37,781 nucleotides of DNA from Aquiflexum sp. TKW24L. Its GTDB lineage: Bacteria; Bacteroidota; Bacteroidia; Cytophagales; Cyclobacteriaceae. The translations under genes and the position numbers were made by a program. The notes under the pieces were generated by a model that did no database searches, had not been told where the DNA came from, and saw only the letters and a program-made list of their open reading frames with translations. The DNA lies in NCBI RefSeq assembly GCF_023502205.1, contig NZ_JAMFLG010000043.1, positions 1-37,781 on the forward strand, in the 5' to 3' direction. Shown in pieces: positions 6,829-14,526 of this stretch (its first letter is position 1; each line of letters opens with the position of its first letter).

Positions 6829-8187
6829 ATGGAAGCCTATCTGATCTTTGATATTGGGAAAACCAACAAGAAAGCGATCCTCTACAACCCGGACTTTGAG
6901 ATCCTCGAAGAGTCCAGCATGCACGTGGCAGAGATCCAAGACGATGATGGTTTTCCCTGCGATGACCTGATGAAGGTCAGTGATTGGGTTATGGATGTGA
7001 CTGAAAATTTCCTTAAAAATCCAAAATACCAGGTCATCGGAATCAACATTTCGGCTTATGGAGCCAGTTTGGTACATGTGGATGAAGAAGGGAAAGTCTG
7101 TACGCCTTTCTACAATTACCTGAAACCTATTCCTGAATCCCTTTGGGAAAAGTTCTTGGCGGAAGAAGAAAATCTCCTCCAAAAAACCGCAAGCCCAGCT
7201 TTGAGGATGCTCAACAGCGGATTTCAGCTTTATTGGCTGAAGCATGAAAAACCAGAACTCTTCAAAAATATCCGTTTCAGTTTCCACCTTCCCCAGTACT
7301 TTTCTTTTCTTTTGACCGGAGAAAAATGGAATGACTATACTGGAGTAGGTTGCCACACCTGTTTTTGGGATTTTGAAGAAAAGGATTTTGCCCATTGGGT
7401 TAAAAAATCCCGGATTGAATACATCCTTCCTCCATTTCCCACGGAAACCGGAGTTGACAAAAATCTCTTTGGCCAAAATGTAAAAATCGGATTTGGGATG
7501 CATGACAGTTCGGCGGCTTTGCTTCCGTACATCCGTTTGATGGATCGGCCTTTTATCCTGATTTCAACAGGAACCTGGAGCATTTCGCTGAATCCTTTTG
7601 ATCAGCAAACTTTGACTGCTGAAGAATTAGAAAGCGACTGTCTGAGTTTCTTGCAGCCTGACGGAAGGAAAGTAAAAGGAGCGCGGATTTTCCTTGGAAA
7701 GGAATATGAAGTACAAATCAACAGGATTGCTTCTCATTTTGGAGATACTGTCGAAAGGCTACAAAAACTGGAGTTCTCCCAAAAACGGATCAAATCTCTT
7801 TTCGAAGAAAGCAAAAAAAACGTCTTCCATCCTATTAGCTTCCAAGGTTCCGGACCAAAAGTGAATTGGGAAGGACGTGAAAATCCTTTAGATGAATTTA
7901 CAAATGCCGAAGAAGCCTGCCTGCAACTCATGCTCGATCTGGCCAAATGGCAGCAATGCAGCACGGATCTGGTTCTGGATAAAAATAATGTCTCGGATAT
8001 CATCCTCACCGGCGGATTTACCAAGAACAAAACGTTTTTGGCTTTCCTGCAGCTCCTTTATCCAAACAAAAAAATCTACCTCAGCAGTCAGTCAAGGGCA
8101 TCTGCATTGGGGGCTTTGCTCGCTCTGGACCAAAGCAAATTGAAACAGGATATTCTCCGAATTAGGGAATTTGAAACCGGCTTATAG
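6829..8187 (+). CDS. FGGY-family carbohydrate kinase (probable L-rhamnulokinase)
   Basis: A 452-residue FGGY kinase. The N-terminal ATP phosphate-binding loop is LIFDIGKTNKKAIL (residues 5-18). The catalytic aspartate is likely Asp226 in GMHDSSAALLPY, and the adenosine-side motif is ISTGTWSISL near residue 245. The C-terminal ATPase half has DIILTGGFTKNKTF. The expected reaction is ATP-dependent phosphorylation of L-rhamnulose to L-rhamnulose 1-phosphate, supplying the aldolase encoded 97 bases downstream. It is only distantly like E. coli RhaB, so the symbol is left blank. L-fuculose or another ketose is possible, but the rhamnose-specific isomerase, aldolase fusion and mutarotase in the cluster favour rhamnulose. 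Confidence 0.82.
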   Translation: MEAYLIFDIGKTNKKAILYNPDFEILEESSMHVAEIQDDDGFPCDDLMKVSDWVMDVTENFLKNPKYQVIGINISAYGASLVHVDEEGKVCTPFYNYLKPIPESLWEKFLAEEENLLQKTASPALRMLNSGFQLYWLKHEKPELFKNIRFSFHLPQYFSFLLTGEKWNDYTGVGCHTCFWDFEEKDFAHWVKKSRIEYILPPFPTETGVDKNLFGQNVKIGFGMHDSSAALLPYIRLMDRPFILISTGTWSISLNPFDQQTLTAEELESDCLSFLQPDGRKVKGARIFLGKEYEVQINRIASHFGDTVERLQKLEFSQKRIKSLFEESKKNVFHPISFQGSGPKVNWEGRENPLDEFTNAEEACLQLMLDLAKWQQCSTDLVLDKNNVSDIILTGGFTKNKTFLAFLQLLYPNKKIYLSSQSRASALGALLALDQSKLKQDILRIREFETGL

Positions 8188-8284
8188 CGCCATTCTTCCT
8201 ACCTTAGAGACAAATTCCAAGATAGTACAGGACACATTAACAGTACCAAACCGTCAATTTTAACCTATCAAAATTGAAACAAAA

Positions 8285-10405
8285 ATGGGAAACAACAGCA
8301 AGAAATATGAGCACGTCAGCTACCTCTGGGATGATGCCAAAGCAGACCAACTGAAGCACGATGAAGTGGCCATGCTCATCTACAGGTCCAATATATTGGG
8401 CGCTGACCTGAGAATCACCAACTATGGAGGTGGAAATACAAGTTGCAAAACCATTGAAAAAGACCCGCTGACCGGCAATGACGTCCCTGTGATGTGGGTG
8501 AAAGGTTCCGGCGGTGATATCGGAACTTTGACCAAAAGCGGCTTGGCTGGCCTGTACCTCGATAGACTCCATTCCCTGAAAAAAATATACCGAGGCCTGG
8601 AATTCGAAGATGAAATGGTGGAGCTTTTCAACCACTGCATCTACGACCTGAATTCCAAAGCGCCTTCCATTGATACGCCCTTACATTCATTTTTGCCATA
8701 TACCCATATCGACCATTTGCATCCGGATGCACTGATCGCTATCGCGGCCGCAAAGGATGGTGAAAAAATCATTCAGGACTTATTTGGCGGAAGCATCGCT
8801 TGGGTTCCCTGGCAAAGACCGGGTTTTGACCTTGGCCTGAAACTCGAAGAAGCCATCACCAAAAACCCAAACCTCCGGGGCATTGTCCTCGGTCAGCATG
8901 GACTTTTTACGTGGGGAGAAACAAGCTACGAATCCTATATCAACAGCCTTGAAGTCATAGAAATCTGCAGTCAATACCTCCACGCAAATTATGGAAAAGA
9001 CAGGCCGGTTTTTGGTGGAACCAAGACCACAACTTCCTTGGACGAAACCCAAAGAAGGGATCAGGCGGCCAAACTTGCTCCTACACTTCGTGGTCTTTGT
9101 TCTTCGGAAGGCCTGATGGTCGGACATTTCACAGATGCCCCTGCTGTGATGGAATTCATCAACAGCGAGGATGTCGAGCCGCTTGCGGCGATGGGTACAA
9201 GCTGCCCGGATCATTTTCTCCGCACCAAAATCTGCCCTTTGGTTTTGAATTTGGCACCGGAAGAGGACTTGACCAATCAAGGTCTGCTTGAAAAACTGAA
9301 CAGCCAATTTGAAGGATATCGGGCCAATTATGCCAAATACTACCAAGACCACAAGCATCCAAACAGTCCCGGCATTCGGGATGCCAATCCTGTAGTCATC
9401 ATTTGGCCGGGAATCGGGATGTTTACTTTTGCCAAAAACAAACAGACCGCACGGGTTGCGGCGGAGTTTTATATCAATGCCATCAACGTCATGAAAGGTG
9501 CTGAGGCGATATCAACGTATGTGTCGCTGCCTTTGCAGGAAGCGTTCAATATTGAGTATTGGTTGCTCGAGGAAGCCAAACTCCAAAGGATGCCTGCCGA
9601 AAAACCCCTGTCAAGAAAAGTGGCCTTTGTCACCGGAAGTGCCGGAGGTATCGGAAAAGCAATCGCTGAAAAATATGCGAAAGAAGGCGCCTGTGTCGTT
9701 TTGACTGATATAGACAATACCAAACTCGCTGCTTCTTTGGCTGAGTTTGAGAAAAAATTTACCAAGGACAATGTCATCGGGGTGTACCTAGATGTGACCA
9801 AGCCTGAAACCTTGAAAGCATGTATCCGGGAAATCTGCCTCAACTATGGCGGATTGGATATTGTGGTGAACAATGCCGGCATCAGCATCAGCCGTTCGTT
9901 GGAAGAGCATTCCTTGGAGGAGTGGGACAGGTTGTATGACATCTTGGTCAAAGGCCAATTCATCGTCTCCCAAATGGCTTTTGATGTGCTGAAAAAACAA
10001 AACAAAGGCGGAGATATCGTCAACATTGTCAGCAAAAACGGATTGGTGGCCGGTCCAAAAAACGCAGGTTACGGTTCTGCCAAAGCCGCCCAACTCCACC
10101 TTACCAGATTGATGGCAGCCGAATTGGGTGATTACAAAATCCGCGTCAATTCCATCAATCCCGATGCGGTGATCGAAAATTCCTCGATTTGGCAGAGTGG
10201 TTGGGCAGAAGACAGGTCAAAAGCCTACGGCGTACCTTTAGAGGATTTGCCAAAATTCTATGCAAGCAGGACACTTTTGAAGGAAGAAGTGAGGACAGAG
10301 GACATTGCCATGGCGGCCTTTGTCTTTGTGAGTGGCATGCTCAACAAAACCACAGGAAATATGCTGAATGTAGACGGCGGATTTGCAGCTTCTTTTCCGA
10401 GGTAG
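8285..10405 (+). CDS. Bifunctional rhamnulose-1-phosphate aldolase / short-chain dehydrogenase
   Basis: A 706-residue fusion. Residues about 20-420 form a class II aldolase/adducin domain with zinc-ligand histidines in HSFLPYTHIDHLHPDA and GQHGLFTWG; it should split L-rhamnulose 1-phosphate into DHAP and L-lactaldehyde. Residues about 440-706 form a Rossmann short-chain dehydrogenase with TGSAGGIG near 449-456, NNAGIS, and a catalytic set Ser583, Tyr596, Lys600 (YGSAK). This matches the RhaD-aldolase/alcohol dehydrogenase family (TIGR02632; RhaEW/YuxG type), in which the dehydrogenase is thought to oxidise L-lactaldehyde to L-lactate. The L-lactate oxidation operon lutABC 3.4 kb downstream fits that product. 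It lies 97 bases after the kinase gene, probably on the same transcript. Confidence 0.93.
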   Translation: MGNNSKKYEHVSYLWDDAKADQLKHDEVAMLIYRSNILGADLRITNYGGGNTSCKTIEKDPLTGNDVPVMWVKGSGGDIGTLTKSGLAGLYLDRLHSLKKIYRGLEFEDEMVELFNHCIYDLNSKAPSIDTPLHSFLPYTHIDHLHPDALIAIAAAKDGEKIIQDLFGGSIAWVPWQRPGFDLGLKLEEAITKNPNLRGIVLGQHGLFTWGETSYESYINSLEVIEICSQYLHANYGKDRPVFGGTKTTTSLDETQRRDQAAKLAPTLRGLCSSEGLMVGHFTDAPAVMEFINSEDVEPLAAMGTSCPDHFLRTKICPLVLNLAPEEDLTNQGLLEKLNSQFEGYRANYAKYYQDHKHPNSPGIRDANPVVIIWPGIGMFTFAKNKQTARVAAEFYINAINVMKGAEAISTYVSLPLQEAFNIEYWLLEEAKLQRMPAEKPLSRKVAFVTGSAGGIGKAIAEKYAKEGACVVLTDIDNTKLAASLAEFEKKFTKDNVIGVYLDVTKPETLKACIREICLNYGGLDIVVNNAGISISRSLEEHSLEEWDRLYDILVKGQFIVSQMAFDVLKKQNKGGDIVNIVSKNGLVAGPKNAGYGSAKAAQLHLTRLMAAELGDYKIRVNSINPDAVIENSSIWQSGWAEDRSKAYGVPLEDLPKFYASRTLLKEEVRTEDIAMAAFVFVSGMLNKTTGNMLNVDGGFAASFPR

Positions 10406-10464
10406 TCGGATTTGGAGGGTGAAGTGCTGATTTGCGGGTAATGATTGTTTTCTTTTTCAAATGG

Positions 10465-10500
10465 GACGGAAGACAGAAGACGGAAGACAGAAAAACCGGA
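10465..10500 (+). repeat. GGAAGACAGAAG micro-repeat
   Basis: GACGGAAGACAGAAG is followed by CGGAAGACAGAA and then ACCGGA. This is a short imperfect tandem array with a unit of about 7-14 bases. It matches the core of the dispersed elements at 6647-6705 and 10752-10824, so it is probably a partial copy. Confidence 0.65.
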
Positions 10501-10751
10501 CAAGAAAATGTTAAAGCAAGATTTAAGCATTGTATCCGGCACAAAATTATTAATCCCGAAAACTTAAGGAATAGACGGCGGAATCCTTTTTAGCTGGACA
10601 AGGCCTGCATTGGCCTCCCGAAATTTCAGGTACTTTCCTCCCCACCGTGAACATATGGAGGCAGATTTAAGATTGAAAATTTCGGAATTGGTTAGAGATG
10701 TGCACCAACATATTTATTTAGCTATGTTAAAAGTAAAATGATAATCATTAA

Positions 10752-10824
10752 AATTCTTGGCAGAAGACTGAATTCTACGGTACTTCCGTCTTCCGACTTC
10801 CGTCTTCCGTCCAGTCTGAATTAG
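10752..10824 (-). repeat. Dispersed element, copy 2 (inverted)
   Basis: The reverse complement begins CTAATTCAGAC, has three GGAAGACGGAAG-type units, and ends CTTCTGCCAAGAATT. It is the inverted partner of 6647-6705, 14 bases longer through extra GGAAG units. It lies just upstream of the GntR gene. Confidence 0.7.
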
Positions 10825-10881
10825 GATAATGAGCCATTTGCAAAGATTCTGAAATGAATTCACATTAACCCCAAAAAGACG

Positions 10882-11913
10882 ATGTTCGACAAAATGGACA
10901 AAATCAACAACGGGTCCAAAACCCCGAAGTACCAGCAGGTAGTCAACCTGATTTTGGAAGATATCGAAAGCGGCAGGCTGAAGATCGGAGAGCGCATCTC
11001 TTCGATCAACGAGATGAGCTTTGATTTCTTGCTTTCGAGGGATACAGTCGAAAAAGCGTACAATGAACTCAAAGACCGGGGCATCATTACCTCGGTCAAA
11101 GGAAAAGGTTTTTATGTGAGTTCGACCAATATTTCCAACAAACTCAAAGTCCTGCTCCTATTCAACAAACTCAGCTCCTACAAGAAAATCATCTACTATT
11201 CGGTATTGGAAACCCTCGGCGAAAAAGCCACCGTGGACATCCATGTGCATCATTACAACAAGTCGATGGTGCAGGAATTGCTCGAAAGAAACATGGGAAA
11301 ATACCACTACTACGTGCTTGCGCCTCATTTTTATGATGAAGAATCCCACCTGATGGATTCCTATGACATTGCTCGGCAGTTTCCGGAAAACAAACTGCTG
11401 ATCATGGACCGTGCGGTCAAAGGCCACGAAAATGAATTTCCGGGTGTATATCAGGATTTTGAAAAGGATATTTTCCATGCCTTGGAAGATGGGATCGAGC
11501 ATTTGAAAAAATACCAAAAACTCAAACTCGTCTATCCGCGGGGACTGATGTATCCGCCGGAGATAGTGGATGGCTTTAAGAAATTCTGCTTTTACTACAA
11601 TTTTGACAATATAATCCTTGACGGTATCGACGCCGAACCACTGTACGAAGGCGATGTCTATATCACATTGGCGGAAACGGATCTGGTGAATGTCGTGAAG
11701 AAAAGCCGGGAACAAGGTTTGGAATTGGGAAAAGCAGTGGGATTGATTTCGTACAATGACACGCCGCTAAAAGAGATTTTGGCGGATGGCATCACGACCA
11801 TTTCCACGGATTTTGAGCATATGGGGAAAAGGATTGCAGAACTGATTTTGGGAAAAACCGCTGAAAAAGTCTCTAAAAATCCATTTAAGATGACGGTGAG
11901 GAAGACGTTGTGA
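10882..11913 (+). CDS. GntR-family regulator with sugar-binding-like sensor domain
   Basis: A 343-residue regulator. Residues about 15-80 form a GntR winged helix-turn-helix (YQQVVNLILEDIESGRLKIG, then SRDTVEKAYNELKDRGII and the wing VKGKGFYV). Residues about 85-343 look like a periplasmic-binding-protein (LacI-type) effector domain, seen in a subset of GntR proteins such as AraR. It contains KVLLLFNKLSSYK near the start and GLISYNDTPLKEILADGITTISTD near the end. By position it probably senses rhamnose or rhamnulose and controls the surrounding cluster. Its operator was not found. The ATG at 10882 is used; a second Met at residue 5 is also possible. Confidence 0.85.
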   Translation: MFDKMDKINNGSKTPKYQQVVNLILEDIESGRLKIGERISSINEMSFDFLLSRDTVEKAYNELKDRGIITSVKGKGFYVSSTNISNKLKVLLLFNKLSSYKKIIYYSVLETLGEKATVDIHVHHYNKSMVQELLERNMGKYHYYVLAPHFYDEESHLMDSYDIARQFPENKLLIMDRAVKGHENEFPGVYQDFEKDIFHALEDGIEHLKKYQKLKLVYPRGLMYPPEIVDGFKKFCFYYNFDNIILDGIDAEPLYEGDVYITLAETDLVNVVKKSREQGLELGKAVGLISYNDTPLKEILADGITTISTDFEHMGKRIAELILGKTAEKVSKNPFKMTVRKTL

Positions 11914-11967
11914 GGAGAACAGTGGTTAACTGAAATTTTACCAAGTATTTAATTTTCTTTCTTAACC

Positions 11968-11988
11968 TGTTGGAAGTCGGAAGTGGGA
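11968..11988 (+). repeat. GGAAGT micro-repeat
   Basis: TTGGAAGTCGGAAGTGGGAAG forms three imperfect 7-base units just after the regulator gene. It belongs to the same class as the arrays near 10465 and 25992. The 192-base gap here holds nothing else recognised. Confidence 0.5.
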
Positions 11989-12105
11989 AGTATCGAACTC
12001 CTATCCATCAATCATAAGATTGAATGGTAAACCGAGCTTAAAACCAAGTTCCGGCTGTGTCTTTATTTTGTGACTTTGTAAATCCCATAGCTAATAAGGC
12101 CCCCT

Positions 12106-13272
12106 TCAATATCCCTCAATTTTCAGCCCAACCCTGAACAGCCTGAAATAATCCTGCTCTTCTTCCTCATCAGGTTTTCCCATCATCCAAAGTTCTCCGT
12201 TTCGGAGCAGCATACTTCTAGGTTCCAGGCCATCCGGAACAAAATCATTGATCACATTTCCAAGTGAGTCTAGGATGGCAATTCTTTTTGGATACTTTTC
12301 CATCATCTTTTCTCTAAAAATCGATGCTTCTACTGGAGATTTGTTTTCAAAATTGGTTTTGGTATCAGTATCATTATATCCCTGAAAATAGGCAACTACA
12401 AATACTCCATCAATCTTTTTGATATTGTCAACCCTACCAGATGAAAAAAGCATTGTTATAAACCTGATATCGTTTGGATCTTCTGTTCCTTTAGAATAAT
12501 TGTAATCTCGAAGATTAAGTTGAATGGAGGATTTTAGAGAATAAGGCTCTTTTGCTTCATAAACATAAATGACTGGCTCAGAACCAAATGATACATAAAT
12601 ATGCTCTTTATCAACGGTAAAAACAGGAAACCATGTGGGAGAAAAGAAATAGTTGCCATTTAAAAAAACACTGTTCTCCGGAAACCCGATGATTGCATTT
12701 CTTTTTCCACCTACGGGGTCAATTATTGATAACAATTTAAGGTCTTTATATTGATGGACTTCCGAAGGCCTCGGCTCAAAATTAAGGTAAAGGAGCTTAT
12801 CTGTTAAATTTTCCATACCAAATCCCATTGCAGTCATACGTTCGTTGGGGACCTGAAAATCATCGTATTTTACTAAAGACAATAACTTCCCACTGAAATC
12901 ATAAGTAAAAAAACCTTTATAGCCATAAACTAAAAAAGAATCAGATCCAATAATTTTAATTGTACTCATTAAGGCTCCATACGTATCAGGCACATCCCCA
13001 AATTTTGTGAAAGATGAAAGGATTTTACCCTCAAAGTCAGCAATAAAAATATCTTCTGAAAATTCTTTATGATCCATAAACAGAATCGTTCCGGATTTGG
13101 GGTCAATATCATGTACCGTGGGATTGCCTATGTAATCAATTTGAATACTATCCAGCTTTACCAAAGAGATTGATCTTTGAACTGAACCAGTTTCAATAAC
13201 TTCAGAATTCTCTTTTTTCGAAGTGCAGGAAAAAAATAAAATGAACAAAATAAAGAAGGCCAGAAACCGCAT
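12106..13272 (-). CDS. Beta-propeller-like lipoprotein (DUF4221-like)
   Basis: A 388-residue lipoprotein: MRFLAFFILFILFFSC gives a lipobox with Cys16. The mature protein reads as repeated four-stranded units (for example SGTILFMDHKEFSEDIFIADFEGKILSS and SFLVYGYKGFFTYDFSGKLLS), typical of the six-bladed propeller lipoproteins of Bacteroidota, possibly DUF4221. It closes with RSMLLRNGELWMMG. It stands alone, pointing left between two rightward catabolic units. Codon use looks more AT-rich than that of the flanking rhamnose genes, so it may be a later insertion. Function unknown. Confidence 0.7.
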   Translation of the reverse strand: MRFLAFFILFILFFSCTSKKENSEVIETGSVQRSISLVKLDSIQIDYIGNPTVHDIDPKSGTILFMDHKEFSEDIFIADFEGKILSSFTKFGDVPDTYGALMSTIKIIGSDSFLVYGYKGFFTYDFSGKLLSLVKYDDFQVPNERMTAMGFGMENLTDKLLYLNFEPRPSEVHQYKDLKLLSIIDPVGGKRNAIIGFPENSVFLNGNYFFSPTWFPVFTVDKEHIYVSFGSEPVIYVYEAKEPYSLKSSIQLNLRDYNYSKGTEDPNDIRFITMLFSSGRVDNIKKIDGVFVVAYFQGYNDTDTKTNFENKSPVEASIFREKMMEKYPKRIAILDSLGNVINDFVPDGLEPRSMLLRNGELWMMGKPDEEEEQDYFRLFRVGLKIEGY

Positions 13273-13451
13273 AGAATCAATTTTTTAAAACCTGAAACAA
13301 ATCATCACACTTATTTTTTTGGAAAATGACGACTATTAAACCTAAAAAATAAATTCTATACATCAAAATGAATAAATCAACCTAATCAAGGCTTCAAAAA
13401 AATTATCCAAAGAATTTCAAATAACCACAAATACCAATAGGCTGAATTTCC

Positions 13452-13495
13452 CGATTGTAATCTAAATTTTAGGCCTAATATTTAGATCGCAATCG
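13452..13495. repeat. 44-bp near-perfect palindrome
   Basis: From the outside in, the arms are CGATTG with CAATCG, ATCTAAAT with ATTTAGAT, and a central perfect palindrome TTAGGCCTAA (13469-13478), all on the axis at 13473.5. Besides the G:T-type pairing at 13458/13489, only 13459/13488 and 13468/13479 break the symmetry. It could be a large operator or a cruciform/hairpin element. No T tract follows on either strand, which argues against a simple terminator. Confidence 0.75.
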
Positions 13496-13616
13496 AAAAA
13501 TCAGGCATATTAATTCGATTAGGCGAAAAAGGCATTTTCAAAACCAATGGTTTTTCTCAAAACCCTACACTACAGGATATTTCATTCCCCATACTTTTTG
13601 AAATTGAGAAAATAAA

Positions 13617-13653
13617 GATATTGGTGGATACTTGTTGATATTTTTGGATATTG
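13617..13653 (+). repeat. Phased GATA repeat block A
   Basis: GATA occurs at 13617, 13627, 13637 and 13647, exactly every 10 bases, in units GATATTGGTG, GATACTTGTT, GATATTTTTG, GATATTG. The same 37-base block recurs at 18157-18193 with three changes. The block lies 32 bases upstream of the candidate lutA -7 element. Confidence 0.75.
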
Positions 13654-13684
13654 TAGAGGTAGGAATTTGCATTCTGTAAAATTC

Positions 13685-13692
13685 TAATTTTG
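13685..13692 (+). promoter_or_regulatory. Candidate -7 element for lutA
   Basis: TAATTTTG matches TAnnTTTG and lies 78 bases before the lutA start. The nearest upstream TTG is only 15 bases away, shorter than the usual spacing, so the -33 half is uncertain. Confidence 0.4.
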
Positions 13693-13709
13693 CCTTAGAT
13701 CAAGAGACT

Positions 13710-13745
13710 AGTATCCACAAATATCCAGTATCAATTAATATCTTC
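13710..13745 (-). repeat. Inverted GATA repeat block B
   Basis: The reverse complement has GATATTAATT, GATACTG, GATATTTGTG and GATAC. These are the same units as block A with one spacing of 7 instead of 10. It faces block A across the candidate lutA promoter. Confidence 0.6.
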
Positions 13746-13770
13746 TCAATATTCCCGAATTCACCAAACA

Positions 13771-14526
13771 ATGAATTTCACAAAAAATATAGGCCTCTTC
13801 ATCCCCTGCTACGTCGATCAGTTTTATCCCAAGGTGGCGATTGCGACTTTGGAATTGCTGGAGAAATTGGGTTGTCAGGTCACTTATCCCATGGGTCAAA
13901 CCTGCTGCGGACAGCCCATGGCCAATGCAGGGTATGAACGGGATACGGTAGCGACTACCAAGCATTTTATCAGGATTTTCAAAGACTTTGATTACGTCGT
14001 CGCGCCATCAGGTAGCTGTGTCCTCCACGTCAAAGAACATGCGCCTGTCATCGAAGGTTTGGAAAAAGAGCAATCCGAAATCCATGATAAGATTTTTGAA
14101 CTGACGGAATTTATGACTGATATATTGAAAATCGAAAACATAAAAGGCAACTTTCCCCATAGAGTCGGCTACCATGCTTCCTGTCATGGACAAAGGGGTT
14201 TGAGGCTTTCGGCTTCAAGTGAATTACACCAAACTCCTTTCAACAAAGCGAAGCAATTGATGGTTAATCTGGAAGGATTGGAATGGGTTGAATTGGAAAG
14301 GAAAGATGAATGCTGTGGTTTTGGAGGCACATTTGCGGTGAGTGAAGAAGCCCTTTCCATCCAGATGGGCAAAGACAGGTTGGCCGATCACCAAGCACAA
14401 AATGTTGAAATCCTAACCGGAGGCGACATGTCCTGCATCATGCATTTGCAGGGAATCGCCAAGCGAAACGGAAATCCGATCCAATTCAAGCATATTGCCG
14501 AAATCCTAAACGAAGCCATCTCATGA
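13771..14526 (+). CDS. lutA: L-lactate oxidation protein LutA
   Basis: A 251-residue Fe-S oxidoreductase of the LutA/YkgE family with two CCG cysteine domains: GQTCCGQPMANAG near residues 43-55 and DECCGFGGTFAVS near 178-190, plus CYVD at the start and SCHGQRGLR in the middle. LutA works with LutB and LutC in oxidising L-lactate to pyruvate in the cytoplasm. It is the first gene of an operon whose three members overlap by ATGA. In this cluster the lactate likely comes from rhamnose-derived L-lactaldehyde. Confidence 0.93.
   Translation: MNFTKNIGLFIPCYVDQFYPKVAIATLELLEKLGCQVTYPMGQTCCGQPMANAGYERDTVATTKHFIRIFKDFDYVVAPSGSCVLHVKEHAPVIEGLEKEQSEIHDKIFELTEFMTDILKIENIKGNFPHRVGYHASCHGQRGLRLSASSELHQTPFNKAKQLMVNLEGLEWVELERKDECCGFGGTFAVSEEALSIQMGKDRLADHQAQNVEILTGGDMSCIMHLQGIAKRNGNPIQFKHIAEILNEAIS

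Larger units (their letters stand above)
10406..10881. other. Repeat-rich gap before the regulator gene
   Basis: A 476-base gap without a credible gene. It holds a GACGGAAGACAGAAG micro-repeat (10465-10500), a possible short coding relic on the minus strand near 10560-10640, and the inverted copy of the dispersed element (10752-10824). The promoter of the GntR gene must lie in its last part, but no clear -7 element was identified. Confidence 0.55.
13273..13770. promoter_or_regulatory. Divergent upstream region of lutA
   Basis: This 498-base AT-rich gap separates the leftward lipoprotein gene from lutA. It holds a 44-base palindrome (13452-13495), a block of phased GATA repeats (13617-13653), a candidate lutA -7 element (13685-13692) and an inverted GATA block (13710-13745). 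No ORF is credible. It is the most structured regulatory region in the window. Confidence 0.65.

Noticed and set aside
6712-7503. Leftward 263-codon ORF over the kinase gene
   Set aside because: It is antisense to conserved FGGY motifs and has no domain of its own.
8188-8284. GTAC-containing repeat (AGTACAGGACA and CAGTACC) as an operator of the GntR regulator
   Set aside because: No matching copy was found upstream of the permease, the regulator or rhaM, so a shared operator is not supported.
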